Of a stretch of 64,000 nucleotides of DNA, positions 19,401 through 29,999 are shown one piece after another. How positions within the stretch are numbered: the first letter of the stretch is position 1; each line of letters begins with the position of its first letter. This DNA is from Ceratopteris richardii (taxonomy: Eukaryota > Streptophyta > Polypodiopsida > Polypodiales > Pteridaceae). Position numbers and translations under genes: made by a program. The DNA lies in contig CM035432.1 of NCBI GenBank assembly GCA_020310875.1, forward strand, positions 98,892,512-98,956,511. Direction: 5' to 3'. The notes under the pieces were generated by a model. It saw nothing but the letters and a program-made list of their open reading frames with translations, was not told the origin of the DNA and ran no database searches.

Positions 19401-20490
19401 TGATTGCGTACAACCATCCAATTTTTTGAATTTTGTGTTTCATCAAAAGAAGTAGGCTCACTCTCATTAGAAAGACTAGAGATGGCGATTGCATAGAAAT
19501 TTGATGCAAACAAAGCACTATGAGAGCATGAATGAGTATGATATGATAGATGTGCATCGAATTTATCTAATTTACTATCTTCCAAAGTCTGCACTAACCA
19601 TTTAGGCATATTTTTTTCCTCTATATCAGCCCTCTCATCAACAAGTACATCGTGTAAATCTACATCAGAAATGGAATGATTTGGATCATCATGTGGAACT
19701 TGTAAAAGCTTAGAACTCACCTCATTTGGACAAGCACTTGACTTTCCACCTATAAAAAGAGGCAGGAAAGTGTCATACAAATATCTAGAGCTAATTAAAG
19801 TCTCCTTGGCACATGAAAGTAATGGCTGAACTGCATCTTCCACAAAAACACCATCACAACTAACTCAAATTTGTTTAGTCTGTGGATGGCATAGAGAATA
19901 GACTTCGATTTCAATACTATACCCAACAAAAATACATTTTAGTGCTTTATCATGCAATCCTAATTTGTTGTTCAGGCACTAATACATAGGCTAGAGAACC
20001 AAAAACACACAAATGAGCAATATATGGATTGCAACCATACCAAGCCTCATATGGAGTGCTGGATTGTAGTGCTTTTGTGGGACACTTGTTAAGTACATAT
20101 GTTGCACACATAACCACCTTAAGCTAGAAGCATGTGGTAAAGCTTGATTTTTTACCATATGCCCCACCACCTGCATCAGAGACATATTTTTTCTTTCAAC
20201 TCCATTTTGTTGAGGTGTATGTGGCATTGTACACTGATGTTTTATCCCACACTCAATCAAAAATGCATTTAAATCAAAAGACATGTATCCATCCCCTGAT
20301 GAGAATAGAGGTTGCCCAAGTTAGATGCTGATAGATTTTCAACGATAAGCAGAAACTCTTTGAAACTCCTAAACACTTGGGATTTTTCTTTCTATGGAGA
20401 CTCGCATTCATGCTTGGAGAAATCATCAATAAAAGTCATGAAGTAAAGGTATTTCCCAAACAAAGGTGTCTGCATAGAACCACGATCTTC
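19401..20490 (-). pseudogene. Integrase core and linker relic of I-e
   Basis: 19843-19400 encodes the acidic linker (EDAVQPLLSCAKETLISSRYLYDTFLPLF...). 20284-19991 encodes SFDLNAFLIECGIKHQCTMPHTPQQNGVERKNMSLMQVVGHMVKNQALPHA; the Glu after NGV is kept although one residue is lost (VAERK to VERK). The second Asp block is near 20310. The first Asp region is beyond recognition. Confidence 0.75.
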
Positions 20491-20515
20491 ACCATGTAGC
20501 TAACAAAGCTATAAT

Positions 20516-21120
20516 TTATGAGCAACTCGAACTTAACCTTTTTCTGGAGAGGATGAATGTTGCATTTTTTTCCAAAATATAGCCTTCACAGACACGTTTA
20601 CAAGGTGCCTCAAGTTTGGGTAGAGAGGTCACCATTTCATATTTTTGCTGGCATAGCAAACTAGCAAAATCCTGATGACCAAAGCCTACATGCCAAATCT
20701 TTTCATCTAAGATAGCCTGAGAATCTTGAAGTGCACATGCTGAGTCATTCATAGATTTTGCATAGTCTATGATCTTATACAACCCATGATATAAAATCGA
20801 TAAGCAATAATAACATCTCCATTTGAGATATCATGATCTTTACATCTCTCATCAACAAATCCAAGCCAATCTTGGATAATGATGAAAACTCACAATAGAG
20901 TTTTCTTGATCCCTATTACATACAAATCATTTGACAATGTGAAAGAACTACCATCAGTAGTATTCAATGATTTTACCAACTCCCATTATAGGATACGATG
21001 AGTTGATAGTGCATGCCATAAGTACCAAACATCTAAGTCAACTCCAAATGTATAGTGCTCATGAGAAGGTGGGTCATAGTTGCATATAGTGGTCTCTATT
21101 TTGAACAAGTTTAGAAACAC
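20516..21120 (-). pseudogene. GAG-pre and protease relic of I-e
   Basis: 20782-20516 resembles 197-463 (SDEK region reads LDEKIWHVGFGHQDFASLL; CKRVCEGYILEK). Protease sequence lies at 20800-21120; 21171-20986 covers FKIETTICNYDPPSHEHYTFGVDLDVWYLWHA, where the DSGATKH active site has been replaced by WHA after a deletion. It is therefore catalytically dead. Confidence 0.7.
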
Positions 21121-21990
21121 TGTTTTAGGCATAGAGGCCTCTCTTTTAGGCCCATTCTTCATTTTGAACAAGTTTAGAAACTCCGTTTTAGGTTGGAGGC
21201 CTCTGTAAAAACCATTCCACCATCTTTCTTCTTTACCCCTTTTGCAAAGAGTTTTGGACAGCTCTTTATGACACGATCATTTTTCCCTATAGTATTTACA
21301 AAATTATTTCTGCTTTTTTGTTTTCCTCTCATCTTTGAATACCTTCTTCGAGTGTGCAACATTAGTAGATTTTTGCGTATTAGTAGATGAGTTGCATTTA
21401 CATTTGCCCTTCTCATTAGCTAGGAAAGCTTCATCTACAACATCCATAATGGACATCTTCTATCTAGACTTATCTTCATGCAATAAGACAAAGACTAACT
21501 CCTCAAATGTTAAGGCATTAGAATCGCCCTCCTACATATGCTCACTCTCATCCTATTTTGAGAGGTAAAAAATATGAGTCTCATTTCTTGCTTGGTATAA
21601 AGCGGTAAGTGTATCCCAAGCATCCTTTTCTATTTTGCAAGAGTGAATGTGGGGGATAATGGCATGTTTGATAGACAAACCTATCAATGCATGTTCCTCA
21701 ACATCTTTGTCATCCCAAAGAAGTTGCTCGATAGTAGGTGCAACAAAAACCACAATACAAAAAGGAACTTGAAGATCATCGTCTTTGATGCCATCTGCAT
21801 TAGCTTCAATCTTTGTATTTATAGGTGTAGTAGGAGGTTTTTTAACACCTTGCACAATATCCACATTCCTAACTTTGCCACCATTACATGATGCATCATA
21901 TATGCCTAGAATAGGTAAGTAGTGCCATCGAATCTATCTTCAACACGCACCATATTAAGTACGTCATTGCTTTGAGCCATCGCCACTCAT
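21121..21990 (-). pseudogene. gag relic of I-e
   Basis: 21864-21553 encodes the amino capsid region (DIVQGVKKPPTTPIN..., ALIGLSIKHAIIPHIHSCKIEKDAWDTLTALYQARNETH). 21416-21174 has the zinc-knuckle area: NTIGKNDRVIKSCPKLFAKGVKKK, where the first two Cys of the C-x2-C-x4-H-x4-C knuckle are gone. Near 21120-21190 a ~55-base block (FKMKNGPK / FLNLFKI region) is repeated in tandem. The start ATG region lies near 21980. Confidence 0.75.
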
Positions 21991-22319
21991 TGAATACCCT
22001 AACGCAAAAAAGTTAATTGTATCTCGAAAAGTTGAACAGGGATCGTGTTGAGCTTTGCTAAATCTGTAAGAGTGTTTGAGGAGCTTGTATTAGCGAGCCA
22101 AAACCTGTATATATGTTTGACACAAAAGGACAAAATAGCTTGCCTAGGGAGTGAGATAGTGCGTTTGGAGGCTGAAATGGGCTCAGATCAAGATTTTGGT
22201 GCCACAAAGCAAAGTTGTTTTGAACTCCTAGTCGCCTTGAGTATGCTCAACATATCTCGTGTGATTCTAAGATTGTGAATCGAGGGGTGTTGAAAAAGCT
22301 CTAGATGAAGCAACGACCT

Positions 22320-22331
22320 GGTCTAATACCA
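22320..22331 (-). promoter_or_regulatory. Decayed primer binding site of I-e
   Basis: ggtctaatacca is the complement of the initiator tRNA-Met primer site with two changes (TGGTATtAGAcC on the minus strand). The LTR stub starts two bases later at 22333. Confidence 0.7.
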
Positions 22332-22387
22332 ATGTTGGGCTTTGATGTCTGTAAGAGCGCACAAAGAGCACAAGGAAGAAGAAGAAG

Positions 22388-24150
22388 CTATTAAATACAT
22401 ATGTTGCACATATAACAACCTCAAATTAGAAGCTATGTGATAAAGCTTGATTTTTTACCATGTGCCCCTCTATCTACATGAGAGACCTATTCTTTCTTTC
22501 AACTCCATTTTGTTGAGGTGTATGTGGCATTGTATACTGATGTTTATCCCAGACTCGGTCAAAAATGCATTTTTTGTCAAAAGACATGTATCCATCCCCC
22601 CCCATGAGAACAGAGGGTGCCCAATTTAGATGCTGATAGATTTTTAGCCATAACCAGAAACTCTTTGAAGCACCTAAACACTTGGGAATTTTCTTTCAAT
22701 GGAGACACACATGCATGCTTGGAGAAATAATCAATAAAATTCATGAAGACAAGCTAGTTCCCAAAAGAAGGTGTCTACATAGAACCACGGACATCACCAC
22801 GTAGCTAACAAGCGATACTTTATGAGAAGATTGAACTTAATCATCTTCTAGGAAGGATAAATGTTGCATGTTTTTTTAAAATATAGACTTCACAGACACA
22901 TTTATAAGGTGCCTCAAGTTTGGGATATCATGATCTTTACATCTCTCATCAACGAATTTGGCAACCAAGTCAATCTTGGATAATGATGAAAATTGACAAG
23001 AGAGTTTTCTTGATCCTTGGTACATACAAAGCATCTGACAATGTGAAAGAATTGCAATCAGTAGTATTCACAATGATCTTACCAACTCCCATTATAGGAT
23101 AAGATGAGTTGTTAGTGTATGTGATATGTACCAAACCTCTAAGTCAACTCCAAATGTACATTACTCATGAGAAGATGGGTCATAGCTGCATATAGTGGTA
23201 AATGCCCATTCTTCATTTTGAAGAAGTTTAGTAACTCTATTTTAGGCAAAGAGGCCTTTGTAAAAACCATTCCACCATCATTCTTCTTTACCCCTTTTGC
23301 AAATAGTTTTGGACAACTCTTTATGACATCAACATTTTCTGTATAATTTTTACAAAATTAGTTGTGCTTTTGTGTTTTCTGCTCATCTTTGAATACCTTC
23401 TTCAAGTGTGAAACATTAGTAGATTTTTGTGTACTAGTAGATGAGTTGCATTTACCTTTGCCCTTCTCACTAACTAGGACAGCTTGATCTACAACATGCA
23501 TAATGGACATGTTCTATCTAGACTTATGTTTGTGCAATAAGACAAAGACTAATGCCTCAAATGTTAAGGCATTAGAATACCGTTCATTCATATGCTCACT
23601 CTTGTCCTATTTTCAGAGGTAAGAAATGAGCCTCATTTCTTGCCTGGTATAAAGTGGTAAGTGTATCCCACGCATCCTTTTCTATTTTGCAAGAGTATGT
23701 GTGGGGGATAATGGCATTATTAATAGAGAAAGCTATCAATGCATGTGCATGAGCATCTCTATCATCCCAAAGAAGTTGTTCTACAATAGGCGAAACAAAA
23801 ATCGCAATACGAAAAGCAACTTGAAGATTGTCATCTTTGATGCCATCCGTATTAGCTTCAATCACTATATTTGCCAGTGTAGTATGAGGCTTTTTAACAC
23901 CTTGCACAATATCCACATTCCTAACTTTGCCACCATTACATGATGCATCATATATGCCCAATACATCATTGCTTTTAGCCATGGCCACTCATTGAATACC
24001 CTGATGCAAAAAAATAACTGTATCTCGAAAAATTGAATAGAACTACCGTGTTGAGCTTTGCTAAATCTGGAGGAGTGTTTGAGGAGCTTGTACTAGCGAG
24101 CCGAAGCATGTATATATGTTTGGCACAAAAGGATGATATAGCTTGCACAA
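22388..24150 (-). mobile_element. Family I copia relic I-f (leader to integrase)
   Basis: Minus strand: leader (24150 to about 23985), gag (23970-23590), zinc-knuckle region (about 23460-23270), protease (about 23220-22930), then a jump at about 22920 that skips most of GAG-pre, and integrase sequence to 22388. Its left end abuts the LTR stub of I-e and its right end abuts a detached gag fragment of I-g. No LTR of its own. Confidence 0.8.
23596..23970 (-). pseudogene. gag amino-terminal relic of I-f
   Basis: Open from about 23988: AMAKSNDVLGIYDASCNGGKVRNVDIVQGVKKPHTT, then ALIAFSINNAIIPHTYSCKIEKDAWDTLTTLYQARNEAHFLPLKIG. The MAKSNDV start lies at about 23982. It shares with I-c and I-h the loss of the LDGTNYPLWAYMMRH segment found in B, suggesting this loss is a subfamily trait and not a private event. 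Confidence 0.75.
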
Positions 24151-24440
24151 CAGATTTTTGCTTACTAGTAGATGTTTGTGTAGGATTAGCAGATTTTTAG
24201 CTTACTAGTAGATGAGCTCCATTTACCTTTGCCCTTCTGACTAGCTAAGAGAGCTTGATCTATGACACACATAATTGACCTATTTTGCTTGGAATGATCT
24301 CCCTACAACAAAAGAGAGACTAACCCCTCAAATGTTAAGGCATTTGGATTGCCTTTCATCATGGATCGAATAACAGACCCACCTCCCAGCCATCGTGAGC
24401 TTCTACCGAGTACTCATTCTTGCCTATACTAGTGCCAGTT
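24151..24440 (-). pseudogene. Detached family I gag fragment (carboxy gag)
   Basis: Matches element B 31690-31930 (segment encoding KGKGKWSSSTSKQKSAN and LLQEDQSR). The block around agatttttgcttactagtagatg is repeated within 24148-24215. From about 24325 on it is shared with 34608 onward, so the segmental duplication starts inside this fragment. Confidence 0.65.
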
Positions 24441-24758
24441 GAATAGAACTATGTATTGTATCTCGAAAAGTTGAATAGAACTATCATGTTGAGCTTTGCT
24501 AAATCTGTAGGAGTGTTTGCGGAGCTTGTACTAACGACCCAAAACTTGTATATATATTTGGCACAAAAGGACGAAATAGCTTGCATAGGCACTAAGATAG
24601 TGCGTTTGGAGGTCAATATGAGCTCAGATCAAGATTTTGGTGCCACAAAGCGAAGCTGTTTTGAATTCCCAATCGCCTTGAGTATGCTCAGCATAGATTG
24701 TGAATGGAGAGGTGTTGAAGAAGCCCTGGATGAAGCAAAGACCTGGTCTGATACCAAA
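24441..24758 (-). other. 5' leader of relic I-g
   Basis: Non-coding leader matching element B 32500-32705: gtatctcgaaaagttgaatag, the tttggcacaaaagga block and the gatgaagcaaagacctggtctgatacca end. The primer binding site complement is at 24745-24756 with one change (GGTCTGATACCA for GCTCTGATACCA). A plus-strand open frame with a Glu-rich tail (24456-24845) is only the leader and GAA run read through. Confidence 0.75.
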
Positions 24759-24993
24759 TGTTGGGCTTTGATGTTTGTGAGAGCACACGAAGAGCACAAG
24801 GAAGAAGAAGAAGAAGAAGAAGCTTGGAGCACAAGAGGACAGTGAATTAATAATCAAGTGAATGTACAAAAGAGCGCTAACCCATTAGGGGTATAGGCAT
24901 ATATAGAAGCCAAGGGAAAAACCTCCTAAAGAGAGAAAAGAGTTCCCTGGCAGTCCTAAGTGTGTTCACACACATCGCTACCAAAAAATATAA
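24759..24993 (-). repeat. 5' LTR of relic I-g
   Basis: Begins TGTTGGGCTTTGATG and ends near ATATAA at 24993. It holds an eight-unit GAA run (about 24800-24824), then the cccattagg and cctcctaaagag blocks. The first part differs from element B LTR (TGTTGGAGTTAGAC), marking a distinct LTR subfamily shared with 35058-35283 and the stub at 22333. Confidence 0.8.
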
Positions 24994-25273
24994 ATGCCAA
25001 TTATCCACATAAACTAATCTACATACACATGGTGAAATCTAGATTTGAGTGGATCGAATTGGTGTTCTTGTGAAGTTCCATACTTTGACTTTCGATCACA
25101 TTTCCAGAATTGTATGATCATACATTATTCTACACACATGGTTAGTTTTTCTTTTCTTTTTTTTTATTTTAAAAATCAACTTTGCGTTGCAACTTTGATT
25201 ATGCAGCATTAGCAGATTTTTGCTTACTAGTAGATGAGCTCTAAATTGAATGAATTACCAAATGAATTACTAG
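24994..25273. other. Spacer between facing LTRs, with T-rich tract
   Basis: About 280 bases shared with 35284-35563 and in part with 34430-34600. Includes a cttttctttttttttattttaaaaa tract near 25150-25178 and a short gag fragment (agcagatttttgcttactag near 25208-25228). No gene. Confidence 0.5.
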
Positions 25274-25457
25274 GAGATGAAGCTTGTAGCACAAATCTAA
25301 ACTGAATGAATTACCAAATGAATGCTTAGAAGATCAGTAATCCATTAGGGTTATATGCATGTATACAAGCGAAGTAGAAAAACCTCCTAAAGAGGGAAAA
25401 AAGTGCCTTGGTGATCCTAAGTGTGTTCACACACATCGCTACAAAAATATATCAATA
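25274..25457 (-). repeat. 3' LTR of I-h (truncated)
   Basis: Starts in the aagcttgtagcacaa block, lacking the first ~45 LTR bases, and ends ATATCAATA, followed by the decayed polypurine complement aatccttctcggg. Nearly identical to 35564-35747. Confidence 0.75.
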
Positions 25458-26130
25458 AATCCTTCTCGGGATGATGCATTGAACAAGGAGCTGGCACTTA
25501 TATATAAAGAAGTGGCAAGTTATGTGCAAAGAGATCAATCGACAAAAGGACGTAAGCACAAAGCTTTGTGGAAACCTTTAAACTTCTCCCTAGGTAGAGC
25601 CTTTGTGATAAGGCCTGCAATGTTACCCTTTGTGGGCAAATATGCCAAACTGATATATCCAACAATGAACCTCTCTATGACACAATGATAGTGCACCTCA
25701 ATGATCTATCTAGCAAAGAACCTCTCCAAGAGGAATCTCAGCCACACTTACTCAATAGTCGCTATGAGAGCTACCCTATACATAACCTCACAACTAGAAG
25801 TGGCCACAATATGCCGATTCTTGCTCAACCATGATATGCATGAGCTACCTAGCATGAAGCAAAATCTAGTAGTGGACACACGAGCTTCATAGCAAATCAA
25901 CGCAATCCAAGTTTTAAAAAGCATGTAAATCTAGTAGTAATGATCAACCCTCGGGATAAAACAATTCAAGCATTCGGTTACCACTCAACTAGTGAAAAAT
26001 TCGCTTAACCATCTACAAATGCATGACACTTGGGTAATACATAAACCTACTCATCTAAGAGATAGCAAACTAAATATTATGCCATGATATGCATAAGTAG
26101 ATCAAGCACCAACCATCCTACTAATAGAGA
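25458..26130 (-). pseudogene. RNase H relic of I-h
   Basis: Nucleotide similarity to B 28190-28930 throughout, with a deletion near 25690-25700 that removes the TDSQ and HARTKHIEV region, as in I-e. The LGSSCISW and KKQP equivalent sits near 25845-25810. No long minus-strand frame remains; plus-strand frames (25359-25688, 25701-25892) are shadows. Confidence 0.7.
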
Positions 26131-26918
26131 ACAACATCAAATGCATCTCTAGCATCATGAAGACCCTACCGTAAACCTGTTTCCATAGCATTGGTAATAA
26201 GTTTGCAATCTTCAAAGATGAAACACTACAATAATCCATCAATGTATTTTGTTTGAAACAAAGCTATTCCTCCAACAACTTGCATCAATTGGATGCCTAA
26301 AAAATGATGCAAATGCCCCAAATCTGGCATCTCAAAAGAGGCATGTAGATCAGCCTTAAATTCAATAATATGATTCTCATTAGGATTATTGAGTAGCGTG
26401 TCATCAGCGTACACAAAAATGACAATAAGTACATCATCTGCATGCTTAACATATAAGGTGCTCTCAATTGGACTTTTCTCAAAACCATGTGCAATCAAGT
26501 AGGCATATATTGTATCACACCAAGCACATCGTGCTTGCATCAAACAATATAATGCCTTTCTCAACCTGCACACTTTGTTTTCATACATTTGTGCACAAAA
26601 CCATGGGGCTGAAATACATACAATTCTTCATGTAAGTCACCACTCAAAAATGCATTTTTAATATCCAATTGATGAACATTCCAACCATGATGAAATATTT
26701 GCAACTGCAGAAATGTGCATGGTGGTCATTTAGCAAGTGGGTGCAAAGGTCTCATCAAAATCAATGCCTCTCTCTTGAGCATAACCTATTGCAACAAGCG
26801 TAGCCTTATACTTCTCGATTATTCCATCAAGCTTATGTTTTAGCTTGTATACCCATTTAGTGTGAATAGCCTCTTTTCCTGGTGGCAATACACATAAAGA
26901 CCAAGTACCATTCTTCAT
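26130..26918 (-). pseudogene. Reverse transcriptase relic of I-h
   Basis: 26918-26730 encodes KNGTWSLCVLPPGKEAIHTKWVYKLKHKLDG and RGIDFDETFAPTC. 26588-26226 encodes VCRLRKALYCLMQARCAW and VIFVYADDTLLNNPNE, where the catalytic YVDD reads YADD, and LGHLHHFLGIQLMQVVGG. A frameshift separates the two parts across the LDIKNAFL region (about 26670-26620). Confidence 0.8.
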
Positions 26919-26930
26919 AATAACATTAAA

Positions 26931-27956
26931 TTATGATTGCGTAACAACCATTGGATTTTTTGAATTTTGTGTTTCATCAAAAGAAGCACGCTCACTCTCA
27001 TTAGAAAGACTAGAGATGGCGATTGCATAGAAATTTGATGCAAACAAAGCACTATGAGAGCATGAATGAGTATGATATGATAGAGGTGCATCTAATTTAC
27101 TATCTTCCAAAGTCCGTGGTATCCATTTAGGCATATTTTTTCCTCCTTTATATCAGCCCTCTCATCAACAAGTACGTCATGTAAATCTACATCAGAAATG
27201 GAATGATTTGGATCATCATGTGGAACTTGTGAAAGATTAGACTTACCTCATTTAGACAAGCACTTGACTTTCCACCTATAAAAAGAGGCAAGAAAGTGTC
27301 ATACAAATCTCTAGATCTAATTGAAGTCTCCTTGGCACATGAAAGTAATGGCTGAATTGCATCTTCCACAGAAACATCATCACTCAAATTTGTTTAGTCT
27401 ATGGATGGTACAGAGAATAGACTTTGATTTCAGTACTATACCCAACAAAAATACATTTTAGTGCTTTATAATCAAATCTTGATTTGTTGTTTAGGCACTA
27501 AAGCATATGCCAGAGAACCAAAAACAAACAAATGAGCAATATATGGCTTGCAACCATGCCAAGCCCTATATGGAGTGATGGATTGGAGTGCTTTTGTGGG
27601 ACACATGTTAAGTACATATGTTGCACACATAACTGCCTCAAGCTAGAAGCTATGTGGTAAAGCTTGATTTTTGACCATATGCCCCACCATCTGCATGAGA
27701 GACCTATTTTTTCTTTCAACTCCATTTTGTTGAGGTTTATGTGGCATTGTACACTGATGTTTTATCCCAGACTCAGTCAAAAATGCATTTAAATAAAAAT
27801 ACATGTATCCAATCCCCTTGATGAGAACATAGGGTGCCCAATTTAGATGCTGATAGATTTTTGGCCATAAGCAGAAACTCTTTGAAGCACCTAAACACTT
27901 GGGAATTTTCTTTCAATGGAGACATGCATGCATGCTCAGAGAAATCATCAATAAAA
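26931..27956 (-). pseudogene. Linker and integrase core relic of I-h (left of insertion)
   Basis: 27387-27187 and 27134-26931 encode the linker (EDAIQPLLSCAKETSIRSRDLYDTFLPLF; LEDSKLDAPLSYHTHSCSHSALF). 27725-27498 covers the part after the catalytic Glu in a shifted frame ([33 protein letters not shown]). The core ends at the element B junction. Confidence 0.75.
27952..27956. repeat. Target-site duplication of element B (left copy)
   Basis: TAAAA, repeated at 32938-32942. Five-base duplications are typical of copia integration. Confidence 0.92.
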
Positions 27957-28187
27957 TGTTGGAGTTAGACGTCAGCGGAAGCACGCGAACAGCACAAGGA
28001 AGAAGAAGAAGCTTGGAGCACAAACACACGATACTAAATGTATTATTAGAGAATGTACAAAGATAAGTAGCCCATTAGGGCAATAGGCATATATACAAGC
28101 CGGGGGAAGAAGACCTCCTAAAGAGGGAAAAAAGTTCCCTGGCGGTCCTAATGTGTTCACACACATCACTACCTAAATATATCAACA
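27957..28187 (-). repeat. 3' LTR of element B
   Basis: Plus-strand TGTTGGAGTTAGACGTC to ATATCAACA. Shows a GAA run (28000-28011) and an aacctcctaaagagg-type short inverted repeat near 28111-28126. Confidence 0.94.
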
Positions 28188-28200
28188 AATCCCCCCTGGG
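28188..28200 (-). promoter_or_regulatory. Polypurine tract of element B
   Basis: Complement of aatcccccctggg, immediately next to the 3' LTR. On the minus strand it reads CCCAGGGGGGATT, matching the tract of element A. Confidence 0.85.
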
Positions 28201-28261
28201 AGTGATGCGGTGAACAAGGAGCTGGCACTCATGTATAAGGAAGTGCCAAGCTATGTGCAAA

Positions 28262-28975
28262 TCATTCCACAAAAGGAAGTAATCCCAAAGCTTTGCGGAA
28301 AGATTCAAACTTCTCCCTAGGCAGAGCCTTCGTGAAAAGGTCTGCAATGTTCTCATGCGTGGGCACATATGCCAAGTTGATCTCCCCAGCAGAGAACCTC
28401 TCCCTAACATAGTGATAATGCACCTCAATGTGCTTAGTGCGAGCATGGAACATAGGGTTCCTCGCAACTGCCAATGTGCTCTAACTGTCAGTGAAGATGG
28501 TGGTGGCAGAAGACTAGCCAACGCCCAAATCAGCCATAAGGCGTCTGAGCCACACACACTCAACAGTCGTTGTGAAAGCTGCCCTATACTCAGCCTCACA
28601 ACTAGAAGTGGCCAGAGTAGGCTGCTTCTTGCTCAACCAAGATATACATGAGCTACCAAGCATGAAGCAGAAACCACTGGTGGACACACGAGTGTCATAG
28701 CAACCAGCCCAATCTGAGTCAGAAAAAGCATGCAAATCTGGCGGTAGTGATCCCCCCTTGGGATAAAACAACCCAAGTAGCCGAGTACCACTCAAGTAGC
28801 GAAAGATGCGCTTAACCGCCTTCCAATGCGTGACTTTTGGGCAATGCATAAACCTGCTCATCTATGAGATAGCAAACTGAATATCTGGCCGAGTAATGCA
28901 TAAGTAAATCAAGCATCCAACAGCCTGCTGATAGAGAATAGCATAAAATGCATGTCCAACATCATGAAGACTCAA
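28262..28975 (-). pseudogene. RNase H and connection of element B
   Basis: 28861-28514 encodes RFMHCPKVTHWKAVKRIFRYLSGTRLLGLFYPKGG, HAFSDSDWAGCYDTR with the first catalytic Asp, and [11 protein letters not shown] with the catalytic Glu. Near 28470 the TIFTDS*STLAV segment keeps the third Asp but has TAG for the Gln codon of SQS. 28474-28262 finishes with [22 protein letters not shown] and the natural stop at 28262. All catalytic residues remain; frameshift and stop block translation. Confidence 0.9.
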
Positions 28976-29940
28976 TCATAAACTTGTCTCCATAGGAGTG
29001 GCAATAGGCTTACAGTCTTCAAGGCCAAAACACTGCAATAATGTGTCAATATATTTCGTTTGACACAAAGCCATTCCACCATCAACTTGCATAAACTGAA
29101 TGCCCAAATAGTGATGCAAATGCCCCAAATCAGACATCTCAAACGAGGCATGCAAATCAGCCTTGAAATCAGCAATATGCTTCTCAACAAGACCAGTGAG
29201 CAGCATGTCATCAACATAGACAAAAATGATCAGAAGCACATCATTAGCACGCTTAACATATAAGGTGCTTTCAGTTGGACTGTTCTCAAAACCATGTGCA
29301 ACCAGATAGGCATATATCTTCTCATACCAAGCACGTGGTGCTTGCTTTAAACCATATAATGCCTTCTTTAACCTGCACACCTGGTTTTCATGCCCTTTCT
29401 GCACAAAGCCACGGGGCTGAAAAACATACACTTCTTCATGCAAGTCACCATTCAGAAATGTTGTTTTAATGTCCAACTGATGTACATTCCAACCATGATG
29501 GGCTGCAAGTGCACAAATGCTCCGAACAGTAGTCATACGGCATGTAGGTGCAAAGGTCTCATCAAAATCAATGCCTCTTTCCTACGCATAACCCTTTGCA
29601 ACAAGCCTAGCCTTATACCTATCAACTGTACCATCAGGTTTACGCTTTAGCTTGTATACCCACTTAGTGCCAATGGCCTTCTTGCTAGGAGGCAAGTCAA
29701 TAAAGACCATGTACCATTCTTCATTATAGCATCATATTCAGATTGCATAGCAGCCATCCAATTTTTTGAATTATGTGCTTCATCAAAAGAAACAGGCTCA
29801 TTTTCATCACAGAGACTAGACGCAGCCATAGCATAGCAATCTGATGCAAAGGTGGCACTATGAGAGCCTGAACGAGTACGATATGACAAAGGTGCATCTA
29901 ATTTGCTGTCACGCAAAGTTTGCACCAGCCATTTTGGCAT
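28976..29940 (-). pseudogene. Reverse transcriptase of element B
   Basis: 29940-29647 encodes the linker and RT start, with a one-base frameshift near 29700 at WSLLTCLLARRP. 29536-28976 (186 codons) is open and well conserved: MTTVRSICALAAHHGWNVHQLDIKTTFLNGDL with the first catalytic Asp, [31 protein letters not shown] with YVDD, and LGHLHHYLGIQFMQVDGG. A TAG replaces Gln of the KGYAQERG motif at about 29583-29585. Would copy element RNA if joined to the rest. Confidence 0.9.
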
Positions 29941-29999
29941 AGTTTTTGCCTGCTCAATATCAGCTCTCTCATCAACAAGTGCATCATGTAAACCTGCAA

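Larger units (their letters stand above)
17984..22387 (-). mobile_element. Family I copia relic I-e, both LTRs partly present
   Basis: Minus strand: 5' LTR stub (22387-22333), primer site remnant (22331-22320), leader (to about 21990), gag (21980-21170), protease (about 21120-20880), GAG-pre (20782-20516), integrase (20490-19860), linker (19843-19400), RT (19340-18870), RNase H (18850-18220) and 3' LTR (18213-17984). It is the most complete relic apart from A and B. The outer 5' LTR is cut at about 22387, where integrase sequence of I-f begins. Confidence 0.85.
25274..27956 (-). mobile_element. Family I copia relic I-h, left part (3' LTR to integrase)
   Basis: Plus-coordinate order: 3' LTR (25274-25457), RNase H (25458-26100), RT (26130-26918), linker (26931-27387), integrase core (27400-27956). 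At 27956 it is interrupted by element B and resumes at 32938-34430. The duplicate I-j (35564-37937) has the same structure without the insertion. The element is dead through stops and frameshifts. Confidence 0.87.

Noticed and set aside
24456-24845. A 129-codon frame with a Glu-rich tail, and antisense Phe/Ser-rich frames at 24624-24869
   Set aside because: The region is the non-coding leader plus LTR of a family I relic. The Glu and Phe runs are the GAA triplet repeat read in different frames.
28355-28651. A 98-codon plus-strand frame inside element B
   Set aside because: It is antisense to conserved RNase H coding sequence; open only because of codon bias on the real strand.
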